64,000 nucleotides of DNA from JAJRRS01 sp963667295 (lineage in GTDB: Bacteria; Planctomycetota; Phycisphaerae; Phycisphaerales; Phycisphaeraceae), in NCBI GenBank assembly GCA_963667295.1, contig OY763327.1:4092001-4156000 (forward strand). Direction: 5' to 3'. Below, one piece after another: positions 24,354 through 32,786 of this stretch. Position 1 is the first letter of the stretch; each line of letters starts with the position of its first letter. The notes under the pieces are model-generated. The model was not told the DNA's origin, made no database searches, and saw only the letters and a program-made list of their open reading frames with translations. Made by a program: the position numbers and the translations under genes.

Positions 24354-25298
24354 TCAAGCCAATAACTTACCAAGCTCGCTGCGATTCCTTGATACTTCTT
24401 GGTAAATCTTCGCGACGGCTTCGCCGGTGAGGTGGTCGAAGTCTTCGCGTCTTGGGGTGATGAGCATGCCGAGCATGTCGACGAGGCCGGGGCTGACTAA
24501 CACGTTTGCGGGGGCGGGGTCGTGGCCGAAGTTGCTGGGGCGGTGGGAGACGCGTGGGAAGAAGACGACGCGCATCAGGCCGTTGGCGTGTGTTGCCAAG
24601 GCGTTGAGCATCGGCTCGGGCTGGGCGGGGAAGTGTTCGTCGAGGTTGGCCAGCGTTTTGATCGCCTGGTTCAATACGTCGCCGCGGTCTTTGCCGCCGA
24701 TGACAATGGCGGGCGGCTGGGGCTGCGCGGTCAGACCCAGCGCGATGTTTTCGATCTGGAGCGTACGGTCGTAAAGCGCGGGGTCGCCGGAGAGCAGCGC
24801 TTCCTCGAACGGGGTTGCGCCGAGCGGGCTTGCTTGTAAGTGCAAATGGTCGGGTGCGCTTGCGCCGCACTTCGGGCCGTTGTAAAACAAAGTGAACTCG
24901 CCGCTTAAGGTTTCGGCCAGTTCGAGCATCTTCGGCAGGCAGGTGCGGATCGATTGCGGTTGGTGTTCGAGCGTGGGCACGGTGAAGTGCGGATCGAAGA
25001 TCGGCATGGGGTTGCAGAGGAAGACGTAGCCGTCGCCGGCATCGATGCCGCGCTGTTCAGCAGGTCGATTCTTTTCACATAGGAAGCACGGGCGGGCCGC
25101 GATGGATTTGGCATCGACTTTCGCCGAGGCACTTGCGACGCGGCCGGGATTGAACTGCAGCCGACAATGCAGCCCATCGTATTCAACCTCACGCACTTCG
25201 GATTCGGCGAGGAACCCGACGCCGCGCTGCATCATCGGCCATTCGTTTTTCTGCTCGTCCCAGAGCGTGCGCAACTGATCCGCGAGATTACTTGCCAC
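24354..25298 (-). CDS. DUF4922 HIT-superfamily protein (nucleotidyltransferase/phosphorylase-like)
   Basis: The 314-residue product has a CFLC knuckle (71-74), FTVPTLEHQPQ, and GPKCGASAPDHLHLQAS (142-157) in which H151-L-H153-L-Q155 is the HxHxQ catalytic triad of the GalT/Ap4A-phosphorylase branch of the HIT superfamily. Such enzymes form a covalent nucleotidyl-histidine or split NDP-sugars and dinucleotides; the substrate of DUF4922 proteins is unknown. Its start overlaps the end of the GT2 gene by 11 bases, so translation is probably coupled. Together they suggest sugar-nucleotide handling for a surface glycan, which is an inference from context. Confidence 0.82.
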   Translation of the reverse strand: MASNLADQLRTLWDEQKNEWPMMQRGVGFLAESEVREVEYDGLHCRLQFNPGRVASASAKVDAKSIAARPCFLCEKNRPAEQRGIDAGDGYVFLCNPMPIFDPHFTVPTLEHQPQSIRTCLPKMLELAETLSGEFTLFYNGPKCGASAPDHLHLQASPLGATPFEEALLSGDPALYDRTLQIENIALGLTAQPQPPAIVIGGKDRGDVLNQAIKTLANLDEHFPAQPEPMLNALATHANGLMRVVFFPRVSHRPSNFGHDPAPANVLVSPGLVDMLGMLITPRREDFDHLTGEAVAKIYQEVSRNRSELGKLLA

Positions 25299-26766
25299 AG
25301 CTACAACTCGCTTTCGCGTTCATCTTGATGCGGGCCATCAGTTCGAGCGTACGCAGCCGATCCTTGTACAGATCGTGGTTGTTCTTCACTTCCAGCGGCA
25401 GGTCGGCATCGGTGTTGTCGTCCCAGCGTCGGCATAAGTAGAGCGGGTCGTAGATGCGTCCGATCTCGTGGCGGCGGGAGATGGTCATCGCGATGCCGTA
25501 GTCTTCGCCGTAGGACGTATTGGGCAGCGGATTTTCACGCATGACGGCGGTGCTGAACGCACGTGGCGCGCCGATGCCGTTGACGCGCATCAGGTTGTTA
25601 CGGCCGTTGTCGCGGGTCCATTCCTTGTGATCAATCAGGCCGGGCGGGATCTCTTGCAGATCGAAGTTCACCATCCGGTACGCGCCGACGACCATGGCAT
25701 ACGGGCCGGCTTCCAACTGCCCTACCATCTTCGCGACGGTGTTGTCGTCAATATAGATGTCATCGGAGTCGAGCTGCACAGCCCACTTGCCGCAGTATTC
25801 ACTTTGCAGGGCATAATTCCAGCAGCCGCCGATGCCGAGGTCCTTCGGCTCGGGGATCAGGTGGACGAGGTTGTCGTATTCCTTGGTCGCCTTGGCGAGC
25901 ATGTCGGTCGTGCCGTCGGTCGAGTGGTTGTCGACAACGATGACGTTGAACTTGAAGTCGGCCTTTTGCGTGCAGGCGCTTTTGACGGCGTCGGCGACGG
26001 TCTTGATACGGTTGCGCACGGGGATGATGACGCTGGCGGTCAGCGGGAAGTCGCCATCGACCTTAGGCGATTCAAACTGCGGTGCGAGGTAAGCGCCGAT
26101 GCGCTTAAGGTGTTCGGTTTCGATCGCTTCGCTTTCGAGCTGCGCGGCGCGGTTTTTCGGATCGACATAGTCGAACATCTTCTTGCCGGTCGGTCGCAGG
26201 TCGGGGTTCGGCCGGGTGTAGAGGTTTTCCTGTAAGCGGATGGGCATGCCGACTTGCGTGATGCGAAGGCGCAGGTCGTAGAACGCGCCGGCTTCTGAAT
26301 CCATCAGCTCGCCGGATAGCTCCGTAACTTTCTTGATCGCACCGACGTTCCATGCGGTCACCGGGCCGAACTCGAACTCGTCGCGCATGCTGCCGAGCTG
26401 GTAGTCGATGGTCGCGCAGGCCTTGGGGCCGTCGGCAGTGTCCTGAAGGTAGTGGCAGTACATCATTGCTGCGCCGCTGGAGCAGGTCGCCTTGGCGAGG
26501 CGTTCGAGTGATGCGCCGGACATGGTGACTTCATCGCGCACGCAGACCATGACGCCGGGCTCGAGTGAGGCGAGCACACCGCGCCAGGCAGCGCCTGAGA
26601 GCGACTTATCGGTGACGACTTGTTCGACGGGTTTGGCTGTTTGACCGAGCTTCTGTTCCGGGCCGACGAGCACGACCCGCCCCACCGGCGTGTTGGCCCA
26701 GCCATCGAGTAACTTCGTCAGCCATCCGTCGGTCAGGCCGGTGTGCGGGATAAGAACGGTGATCAC
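25288..26766 (-). CDS. Family 2 glycosyltransferase with an N-terminal extra domain
   Basis: From GTG 26766 the product (about 492 aa) starts MITVLIPHTG; this start is preferred because CTGGAG lies 7 bases ahead. A first GT-A-like domain covers about 1-200 (GRVVLVGPEQK, MVCVRDEVTMSG, DYQLGSMRDEFEFGPVTAWN). A standard GT2 domain follows from about 240: SVIIPVRNRIKTVADAV, VIVVDNHSTDGTTDML, LGIGGCWNYAL and the metal-binding WAVQLDSDDIY. The protein is cytoplasmic and should transfer a sugar from a nucleotide donor. A TATAAT-like box is at 26842-26847 (minus strand). The tail is Cys-containing (ASCSCGK). It is coupled to the DUF4922 gene. Confidence 0.85.
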   Translation of the reverse strand: MITVLIPHTGLTDGWLTKLLDGWANTPVGRVVLVGPEQKLGQTAKPVEQVVTDKSLSGAAWRGVLASLEPGVMVCVRDEVTMSGASLERLAKATCSSGAAMMYCHYLQDTADGPKACATIDYQLGSMRDEFEFGPVTAWNVGAIKKVTELSGELMDSEAGAFYDLRLRITQVGMPIRLQENLYTRPNPDLRPTGKKMFDYVDPKNRAAQLESEAIETEHLKRIGAYLAPQFESPKVDGDFPLTASVIIPVRNRIKTVADAVKSACTQKADFKFNVIVVDNHSTDGTTDMLAKATKEYDNLVHLIPEPKDLGIGGCWNYALQSEYCGKWAVQLDSDDIYIDDNTVAKMVGQLEAGPYAMVVGAYRMVNFDLQEIPPGLIDHKEWTRDNGRNNLMRVNGIGAPRAFSTAVMRENPLPNTSYGEDYGIAMTISRRHEIGRIYDPLYLCRRWDDNTDADLPLEVKNNHDLYKDRLRTLELMARIKMNAKASCSCGK

Positions 26767-26929
26767 AAGTCGGCTCCAGTTAATGGTTTGTGGGCTCTTG
26801 CCGTGATTGTCGGCGCATGCTGATTCACGGCACAGACCAATATTATAGAATTTTCCGCCGCATCCGTATACCGCAAGCATACGCCTGTTAAGCTGCGCAA
26901 ATGGCGCCTCCCCCACTGCTGGATCTTAC

Positions 26930-28687
26930 CTATTCGGCGTCGGTCTTGAAGTCGATGTTGTTGCGCTGAAGCAGGGTGCCCGTGGACTGGTACAACGTTG
27001 CGATCGCGTTGTGATAGTCGGCCAGGGCTTGTGCTTCCTGCACTTCAGCGTCGGCTAAACGCTCCTGCGTCGACAGCTTCTGGTTGATCAGGAACTGCGG
27101 CGTCAGCGCGACGCCGGACGCTTCCTGCACCTCGATCGCACGCAGGCTGTCGGCGGCGGCACGACGGGCGGCGCGGGTCGCGCCGATCAGCTCGTACGAT
27201 GTCTGCACGTTCCGCAGCGCGTTCTTCACTTCCTGCACGACTTGCTGTGCCTGGCGTTGATACGCCAGCGCCAGCGATTTACTTTCCAGTTGACGCCTGC
27301 GGTAGAGCGCTTCGGCGGCGCGGTTGCCGATCGGCATCTCGAACTGCGCGCCCAGCAGGTAATCGATGTAGTCAAGATCATCCACGACGCTATAGGCGCC
27401 TGAAGCGTCGTCGGTCGACATGCCGTTGAACTGCGCGGCGGCAGCGACGTTCAAAAGCGGCAGGCGGGCGTTGTCGGCTACGCGCTGACGCACGGACGCG
27501 TCTTTGATGTCTAACAGTGCGATCTTCATCTCCGGCCGTTCGCGTAACGCCTGGGTGACCAGGTCCAGCAGGCTGAATGTGATCGGCGCGTCGGCCGGGG
27601 CGTCTGACGGGATGATCAGTGTTTCTTCTGCGACCGGCAGGTCGGGTGAATTCAGCAGTTGTTTAAGCTGATCGGAAGCGGTCCGTACCGCCGAGCGGGC
27701 CCGGATCACGTCCGCACGATGCAGCTCAACGAAGCTGTTTGCCTCGGTGATTTCGACGGGGCTGGCATCGTATTCCCGGCGTTCGATCAGCCGGTCGCGG
27801 TCGTTGGTCGAGCGTTCCAGCAGGCGAACACGCACACGCAACTGCTGCATCGCGAAGAAGACGTTCCAATAGCCTGATTCCACATCGGCTACAACCTGAA
27901 GCAGTTGGCGCTTAAGCCGCTGGGTTTCTGCCAGGCGCTCGTTTTGTGCCAGCACGATGTTCGAGCGGTTGATGTCGGACCCGAAGTTCCGCAGCAACGG
28001 CTGTTCGAGCCTGACAAGCACGTCCGCGTCGTAGTACTTCTTGACGTTGTAGACGGTGGGATCGGAGTAATTACGGTTCAGGTCGGTTTGCACCGTGATC
28101 TGTCCGCCGGAGATCATCGGCTTGCGGATGCCGGTGCTCAGTTCGACCGTATTGCTTTGCGTGTCGCCGGACAATGACGAGAAGCTGCCGAGCGGCTGGG
28201 GCGTGTCGAGGTTGCTGTAATTAAGGTTGGTGAAGAACGTCGCATCGAAGACAGCCTGGGCCTGTTGGATTCTGGCCTGGCTGATCGCGGGGCTCATCTG
28301 GGCGATCTGGATGTCGAGGTTGTTCTTGACGGCGATCGCGACCGCTTCCTGAAGCGAGAGGCGGACCACGGACACCCGGTCGCTACCGAGCAGGTCCTGC
28401 CCGGGTTTGAGTTCCAGACCCTGGTACGCCCGCAACCCGCTCATGCTGTCCAGCTCTTCACGGCGCTCGTTGCTGAGTTCGGATTCCACATCGCTGGGTT
28501 CACGGCTCAGTTCGATCGACTGGGCTTCGGAGATCGACGCCAAATGGGCCCGGTGGGCGTTGATCATCGATTCGCGCAGCGCCTGCTCGGGCGTACGCTC
28601 CATCGGCCCCGCGCAGCCCGCCACCACGGCCGCCAACAACGCGCCCAAACTGGCGCACCCGGTCAATAAAGGCATTTTTCGCTTCAT
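26930..28687 (-). CDS. TolC-like outer membrane efflux lipoprotein
   Basis: ATG 28687 gives a lipoprotein signal, MKRKMPLLTGCASLGALLAA then VVAGC, so the protein is lipid-anchored. The body has two OEP repeats of long helices and short strands: SLQEAVAIAVKNNLDIQIAQ, AQAVFDATFFTNLNYS, RLEQPLLRNFGSDINRSN, a central RSAVRTASDQLKQLLNSPDLP, and a second half ending TPQFLINQKLSTQERLADAEVQEAQALADYHNAIATLYQSTGTL in consecutive parts. This matches the TolC fold, a trimeric outer membrane channel. No RND or MFP partner is adjacent. A more upstream ATG (28726) adds 13 residues before the signal and is not favoured. Its presence fits a diderm envelope. Confidence 0.88.
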   Translation of the reverse strand: MKRKMPLLTGCASLGALLAAVVAGCAGPMERTPEQALRESMINAHRAHLASISEAQSIELSREPSDVESELSNERREELDSMSGLRAYQGLELKPGQDLLGSDRVSVVRLSLQEAVAIAVKNNLDIQIAQMSPAISQARIQQAQAVFDATFFTNLNYSNLDTPQPLGSFSSLSGDTQSNTVELSTGIRKPMISGGQITVQTDLNRNYSDPTVYNVKKYYDADVLVRLEQPLLRNFGSDINRSNIVLAQNERLAETQRLKRQLLQVVADVESGYWNVFFAMQQLRVRVRLLERSTNDRDRLIERREYDASPVEITEANSFVELHRADVIRARSAVRTASDQLKQLLNSPDLPVAEETLIIPSDAPADAPITFSLLDLVTQALRERPEMKIALLDIKDASVRQRVADNARLPLLNVAAAAQFNGMSTDDASGAYSVVDDLDYIDYLLGAQFEMPIGNRAAEALYRRRQLESKSLALAYQRQAQQVVQEVKNALRNVQTSYELIGATRAARRAAADSLRAIEVQEASGVALTPQFLINQKLSTQERLADAEVQEAQALADYHNAIATLYQSTGTLLQRNNIDFKTDAE

Positions 28688-28834
28688 AAGAGTCGGATCA
28701 TACGCCCCAGACGGTGAAGATGCCAATTCGGGCGTACATTGTACGAAGGTGCTGTGAATTGTCTTGTCATGATTGGGATGGGTCGGATCGGGTGCCCTGT
28801 TGTAATGAAGGGGCAGAACAGCGTGTAAAGGCTT

Positions 28835-29902
28835 CTATTGCTCGGATGGTTTGTCGGCAGCGATCTGGGTCTGGCGTCGGTCCAGCAGTTTGCGGGCCAA
28901 CAGTTGCATGTCTTCGACGGTGTCGGTTTCGTCCATGATCTCAACGCCTAGCAGGGTTTCCAGCACATCTTCGAGGCTGACCAGCCCCGCCGAGCCGCCG
29001 AACTCATCCACGACCAGGAATAGCTGTTCACGTCGCTGGATAAACGTTTTGAGCACGTTGGATAGCCGGGCCGTCTCAGGCACGGCATGCAGCGGCTTGG
29101 CGAGTTGTTTTAGAGTCGTCATGCCCCGCCCCTCGCCCAACGCTTTGTACAGCGCGTGGCGGTGGATCTGGCCCTTGACCTCGTCCAGCGATTCGCCGAC
29201 CACGGGGATCCTCGCGAACGGCGGCGGCGTGCCTTGCGTGACATCGGCGACGGTTTGATCGGCGGGTAGCGTATACACCACCGTGCGCGGCGTCATCACC
29301 TGCTCGACCGTGGTATCGCGCAGCGCCAGCAGGTTGCGGATTACCCGTGCCTCATCCTTATCGAGCGTCCCGTCCGTCTGCGCGAGCGTCGCCAGGCCGC
29401 TGATTTCGAGCCGGCTGATCCTTGGCTGGTCCTTGCCGCGCCGAGACAGCATGCGGGAAATCAGTTCGCAGCCTGCGACGGCCGGACGCAACACGATGAT
29501 CATCACATGGGTGATCCACGCCGCTGTCGGGGCCAGCGACTTGGCGTGTACTGCGCCCAGAGTTTTGGGGATGATTTCGGAGATAACGAGGATCAACAGC
29601 GTGACCACGAAGCCGACCACGCCCACCCACGCATCGCCCCACAGTAACGCCGCTTCTGCGCCGACGCCCGCGGCGCCGAGTGTGTGAGCGAACGTATTCA
29701 ATGTCAGGATCGCTGCGAGGGGACGGTCCACATCGTCTTTCATCCGTCGCAGCCGTTCGCCCGCCGGCCTGCCCTGCTCGATCAGCGACGCGATGTGCGA
29801 TTGCGGCACGCTAAGCAGCACCGCCTCCAGCATCGAACACAGGAATGATATTGCCAGCGCCATAAACAGGTACGCCAGCAGCAGGATCATCATCGGTATC
29901 AA
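28835..29902 (-). CDS. CNNM (DUF21) domain transporter with CBS pair, CorC/HlyC-type
   Basis: The DUF21 domain (1-190) has a signal-anchor and three further hydrophobic segments, with LEAVLLSVPQSHIASL, LTLNTFAHTLGAAGVGAEAA and ISEIIPKTLGAVHA, all characteristic. A CBS pair follows (about 205-330), with VEQVMTPRTVVYTL and FLVVDEFGGSAGLVSLEDVLETLLGVEIMDE. Proteins of this type sit in the cytoplasmic membrane and are linked to Mg2+ or Co2+ efflux, regulated by nucleotide binding at the CBS domains. The C-terminal CorC_HlyC domain is absent. ATG 29902 has GGGAG about 9 bases upstream. It is a single gene. Confidence 0.9.
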   Translation of the reverse strand: MIPMMILLLAYLFMALAISFLCSMLEAVLLSVPQSHIASLIEQGRPAGERLRRMKDDVDRPLAAILTLNTFAHTLGAAGVGAEAALLWGDAWVGVVGFVVTLLILVISEIIPKTLGAVHAKSLAPTAAWITHVMIIVLRPAVAGCELISRMLSRRGKDQPRISRLEISGLATLAQTDGTLDKDEARVIRNLLALRDTTVEQVMTPRTVVYTLPADQTVADVTQGTPPPFARIPVVGESLDEVKGQIHRHALYKALGEGRGMTTLKQLAKPLHAVPETARLSNVLKTFIQRREQLFLVVDEFGGSAGLVSLEDVLETLLGVEIMDETDTVEDMQLLARKLLDRRQTQIAADKPSEQ

Positions 29903-29997
29903 CTCCCTGTGAAGTTATCCGCCCCTATTGTAGCGAGCATACACGTCGGATCGCGGGTGTTTGAGTTACGGGGTGCGTTGGAAGCGATGTGTTTCCA

Positions 29998-30255
29998 TCT
30001 CTCAACAGTTTAGGAGTGTGCATGATTACCGCCCATAGGGCGGCGAAATGTAGCCACGGGTGTAGCGCAGCGCAACCCGTGGTCATCGAGTAAGTTTAGT
30101 TCCCTTCACCCCGCCCCGGCAGGGGCGGCGGTAACAATACCTTCGCCCCCCCGGGGCGAATTAAAACAGACCGCAAGTTTCCCACGGGTTGCGCTGCGCT
30201 ACACCCGTGGCTACATGCCCTAACCCCTTCGGGGTATGCGCTTTGCCCACTGGCC
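29998..30255. repeat. Multi-hairpin element bounded by a perfect 35-bp inverted repeat
   Basis: Arms at 30048-30082 and 30182-30216 are exact reverse complements over 35 bases (GTAGCCACGGGTGTAGCGCA...). They flank about 100 bases that contain GC-rich palindromes and poly-purine parts. Smaller perfect hairpins lie outside the arms: CCGCCC-ATA-GGGCGG (30029-30043) and ACCCC-ttc-GGGGT (about 30224-30236). There is no coding sequence. The layout resembles a miniature inverted-repeat element. Confidence 0.85.
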
Positions 30256-30318
30256 GTGATCAATGCAAGAATATCACTCTCATCTGATATTCAATTGGCC
30301 AATGCGTTACGCGTTGAT

Positions 30319-31242
30319 TTAACCCTTGCTTGTCAGCGTAAACCGTACCGACTCCAGGGTGCTGCCGTGCAGGGCGGCGTAGGGGCTTTGCATGTGGGCG
30401 GGCCTGTTTTTCCTATCTGCGGCGATGATGCGCGTGGGCATGTAAACCGGGAGCGGATCGATCGCGAAGGGGTAGGGATCGAGTTGAACGGTCCGGGCGT
30501 CGATGCGCTTCCAGTGGATTGTCACTCGGTCTTGCCAGCTATTACCCGGCACGTCCGGCAGGTCGTGAGTTTCCAGGTTGTTCATGCACAGGTGCAGCGA
30601 CATCGTGTCCAGCAGTTGCAACAGGCGCAGGTTTGCCAGCGCGTGCTGAGGCGAGGTTGATCCCGCCCACTGTTTGTCGGCTTCGATCTGTTGCGTCAGT
30701 TTACGTTGGACTTGTAGTTGCTCATCCAGGAAAGCGCGTGTCTTGGCGCGGTCGCCGATGATGTCGGGTGAATCTTCCAGGCCGGTGAATACGAAGTGGC
30801 GCATCACGTGGTCCATCTGTTCGCGCAGATCATCAAAGCCTACGGCGTAAAGCCAGTACGCATGCAGGCTGATCAATAATGCTGCGTAAGGGTAGGGCCC
30901 GGCCAGGCGGTCGATGCCGACGGTCCAGCGTTCGAAGCCGCCGGTCCGCCATTCATCCAGACCGTTGTCGGGGACGGCCTGCGTCTGTTCGCCCAGCCCG
31001 ACCGGCAGGCCGTCGGCAGCGCTGATCTTGGGGATCATCTCGGTTTCCCACCAGCCGCTGTCGTGCTCGGCGATCGCGAGGATGACGGTTTCACGCCACA
31101 GCGCAGGATTCGTCGCACCGGGGTACGTGCCGGGCTGCGCGAAGCGGTCGTTGCCCCAGTGTGCGGCGAGGTACCCGCTGACCTGGGCGTGGTGGTGCTG
31201 CTGGACCATCCAGATATGGTCGTCGACGTGTGTTTTAAGCAT
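30319..31242 (-). CDS. DUF3891 family protein
   Basis: From ATG 31242 (GGAGA 7 bases upstream) the 307-residue product starts MLKTHVDDHIWMVQQHHHAQVSG. Its early His-rich motif QHHHAQVSGYLA and the AEHDSGWWE motif are the hallmark of DUF3891, a helical protein that probably binds a metal through these residues; the biochemical function is unknown. It is cytoplasmic, without signal or membrane segments. The gene is divergent from a MarR-type regulator, and a palindrome lies between them, so it is the likely target of that regulator. The open frame continues to 31311, but without support. Confidence 0.8.
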   Translation of the reverse strand: MLKTHVDDHIWMVQQHHHAQVSGYLAAHWGNDRFAQPGTYPGATNPALWRETVILAIAEHDSGWWETEMIPKISAADGLPVGLGEQTQAVPDNGLDEWRTGGFERWTVGIDRLAGPYPYAALLISLHAYWLYAVGFDDLREQMDHVMRHFVFTGLEDSPDIIGDRAKTRAFLDEQLQVQRKLTQQIEADKQWAGSTSPQHALANLRLLQLLDTMSLHLCMNNLETHDLPDVPGNSWQDRVTIHWKRIDARTVQLDPYPFAIDPLPVYMPTRIIAADRKNRPAHMQSPYAALHGSTLESVRFTLTSKG

Positions 31243-31312
31243 GGCGGTGTCTCCTTGCTGTTTTTTGTTGTGTCGGGTCCCGTCCCAGCGATTGAAAAGC
31301 CTACCCGTCAAT

Positions 31313-31345
31313 TATCTTTATGTCAAGATACTTGATATAAAGAAA
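31313..31345. promoter_or_regulatory. Palindromic operator between DUF3891 and marR genes
   Basis: TATCTTTATGTCAAG (31313-31327) and CTTGATATAAAGAAA (31331-31345) are reverse complements at 13 of 15 positions, with a 3-base spacer. The inner TCAAG-ATA-CTTGA is perfect. MarR-family operators are commonly of this size and symmetry. It overlaps the -35 box of marR, so autorepression and control of the divergent gene are likely. Confidence 0.7.
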
Positions 31346-31359
31346 ATCAGGGCTATACT
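31332..31359 (+). promoter_or_regulatory. marR promoter (TTGATA, 16 bp, TATACT)
   Basis: A -35 TTGATA (31332-31337) and -10 TATACT (31354-31359) are spaced by 16 bases. The ATG is only 7 bases after the -10 box, so the message would start at about the start codon. Confidence 0.6.
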
Positions 31360-31366
31360 GTTTTGT

Positions 31367-31873
31367 ATGCAAGACGCGATCGACCGTTTGATTTGTCAAT
31401 GGAAGCAGGAGACGCCCGATCTTGATCCCCGGCCGATGGGGCTTATCGGGCGGGTGCTGCGTTTATCGCTGTTACTGCAGGCGCGTGTCGAAGAAGTGCT
31501 CAAACCGCTTGGCCTGAGCCTGTGGCAGTTTGATGTGCTGGTGACGCTGCGGCGCAACGGCAAGCCCTACCGCATGTCGCCGACGCAACTGATGCACGAT
31601 GTCATGCTCTCTTCGGGAGCGATGACCAACCGCATCGATCGGCTGGAGAAGATGGGGCTGGTCAGGCGCCTGCCCGATCCGGACGACCGCCGGGGCGTGT
31701 TGATCGAGTTAACGAAGCAAGGCAAGTCGCTGGCCGAGAAGGCGGTGGCGGCGCGTTTTGATGAGGCAAAAGAGGTAACCGATCTTTTTACAGCCAAGGA
31801 GCGTAAGGCTGTTGAGGGTTCGCTACGAAAATTAATCCTCGAACTGGAACAAAACATCGAGCCTAAGCATTAA
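31367..31873 (+). CDS. MarR-family transcriptional regulator
   Basis: The 168-residue product has the MarR winged-helix domain: GLIGRVLRLSLLLQARVEEVL (dimer helix), LSLWQFDVLVTLRR, MSPTQLMHDVMLSSGAMTNRIDRLEKMGLVRR (HTH) and DPDDRRGVLIELTKQG (wing). It belongs to the group with PMGLIGRV near the N-terminus, often found beside small-molecule resistance or catabolic genes. ATG 31367 is the start, because the upstream open frame runs through the promoter and the divergent gene. It probably represses itself and the DUF3891 gene via the palindrome at 31313-31345, with an unknown ligand. Confidence 0.9.
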   Translation: MQDAIDRLICQWKQETPDLDPRPMGLIGRVLRLSLLLQARVEEVLKPLGLSLWQFDVLVTLRRNGKPYRMSPTQLMHDVMLSSGAMTNRIDRLEKMGLVRRLPDPDDRRGVLIELTKQGKSLAEKAVAARFDEAKEVTDLFTAKERKAVEGSLRKLILELEQNIEPKH

Positions 31874-31879
31874 CTGGAA

Positions 31880-32062
31880 GAGGATTTGCCACGGATGAAC
31901 ACAGATGAACACGGATAAAACGATAGTCAGGAGGTATCCGCAGATTACGCAGATTGCACAGATTTTGGATACAAAACAAAATGGATTCTTAATCTGCTAC
32001 ATCTGCGTAATCTGCGGATAATACCTCTTATCCGTGTTTATCTGTGTTCATCTGTGGCTAAT
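31880..32062. repeat. Composite inverted repeat: GATGAACACAGATGAACACGG and CCGCAGATTACGCAGATT units
   Basis: Two nested units are seen. The outer arms are CCACGGATGAACACAGATG (31890) and CATCTGTGGC (32049); the inner arms are AGGTATCCGCAGATTACGCA (31930) and TGCGTAATCTGCGGATAATA (32004). It forms a long potential hairpin between marR and the nitroreductase gene; the same pair of units is at 50020-50210. Confidence 0.8.
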
Positions 32063-32125
32063 TATAACCTCGATACCAGACTGACATTGCAACCAAACTT
32101 CACGAAGTGACAAAGGAACCAAACC

Positions 32126-32731
32126 ATGGACACCCTCGACGCGATCTACAAACGGCGGGCAGTCAAGCATTTTGATCCCGAACACCGTTTGACTAAAGAA
32201 GAAGAAACGAAGCTGCTTGAGACGACGATCCAGGCGCCGACAAGCTTCAATATTCAGCATTGGCGTTTCGTGATCCTGCGCGACCCGGAGCTGCGCGCAA
32301 AAATCCGCAAGGAGTTGGGCAACGACCAGGCGCAGATCACCGATGCGTCGCTGCTGGTATTGTTCACCGCTGATGTGAACGCCTGGAACAAATCCCCCGA
32401 GCGGTACTGGGTCAACGCGCCGCAGGAAGTGGCGGATTTACTGGTGAACTGGATAGCGCCGTTCCACGAAGGCCGTGAGTGGCTGCAGCGCGATGAGGCG
32501 CAGCGTTCGATCGGCATGGCGATGCAGACGCTGATGCTTGCCGCAACATCGATGGGCTACCAGAGTTGCCCGATGATCGGCTACGACATCGACGGGCTCG
32601 CCAAACTCGTCAACCTGCCCGACGACCACGTGATGGGCCCGCTCGTTGCGATCGGCAAGGGCACGAAAGACCCGTGGCCGAAGCCGGGACAGTTGCCGTT
32701 GAGCGACTTGGTGGTGGAGGATTCGTTTTAA
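32126..32731 (+). CDS. Nitroreductase-family FMN-dependent oxidoreductase
   Basis: The 201-residue product starts MDTLDAIYKRRAVKHFDPEH, the nitroreductase pattern in which RR(A/S)xxxF binds FMN. It continues with LETTIQAPTSFNIQHWRFVI, then DEAQRSIGMAMQTLMLAATSMG and a C-terminal GPLVAIGKGTKDPWPKPGQLP. Such enzymes reduce nitro-aromatics, quinones or other electrophiles with NAD(P)H in the cytoplasm; the natural substrate is unknown. The ATG has AAGGA about 9 bases upstream. It is a single gene, though near the marR gene on the same strand with a repeat between. Confidence 0.9.
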   Translation: MDTLDAIYKRRAVKHFDPEHRLTKEEETKLLETTIQAPTSFNIQHWRFVILRDPELRAKIRKELGNDQAQITDASLLVLFTADVNAWNKSPERYWVNAPQEVADLLVNWIAPFHEGREWLQRDEAQRSIGMAMQTLMLAATSMGYQSCPMIGYDIDGLAKLVNLPDDHVMGPLVAIGKGTKDPWPKPGQLPLSDLVVEDSF

Positions 32732-32786
32732 AGCTGATCCGGCTATCTGATATGCCCGCCGATGGCGATGAATTGTGTCGCGATTG

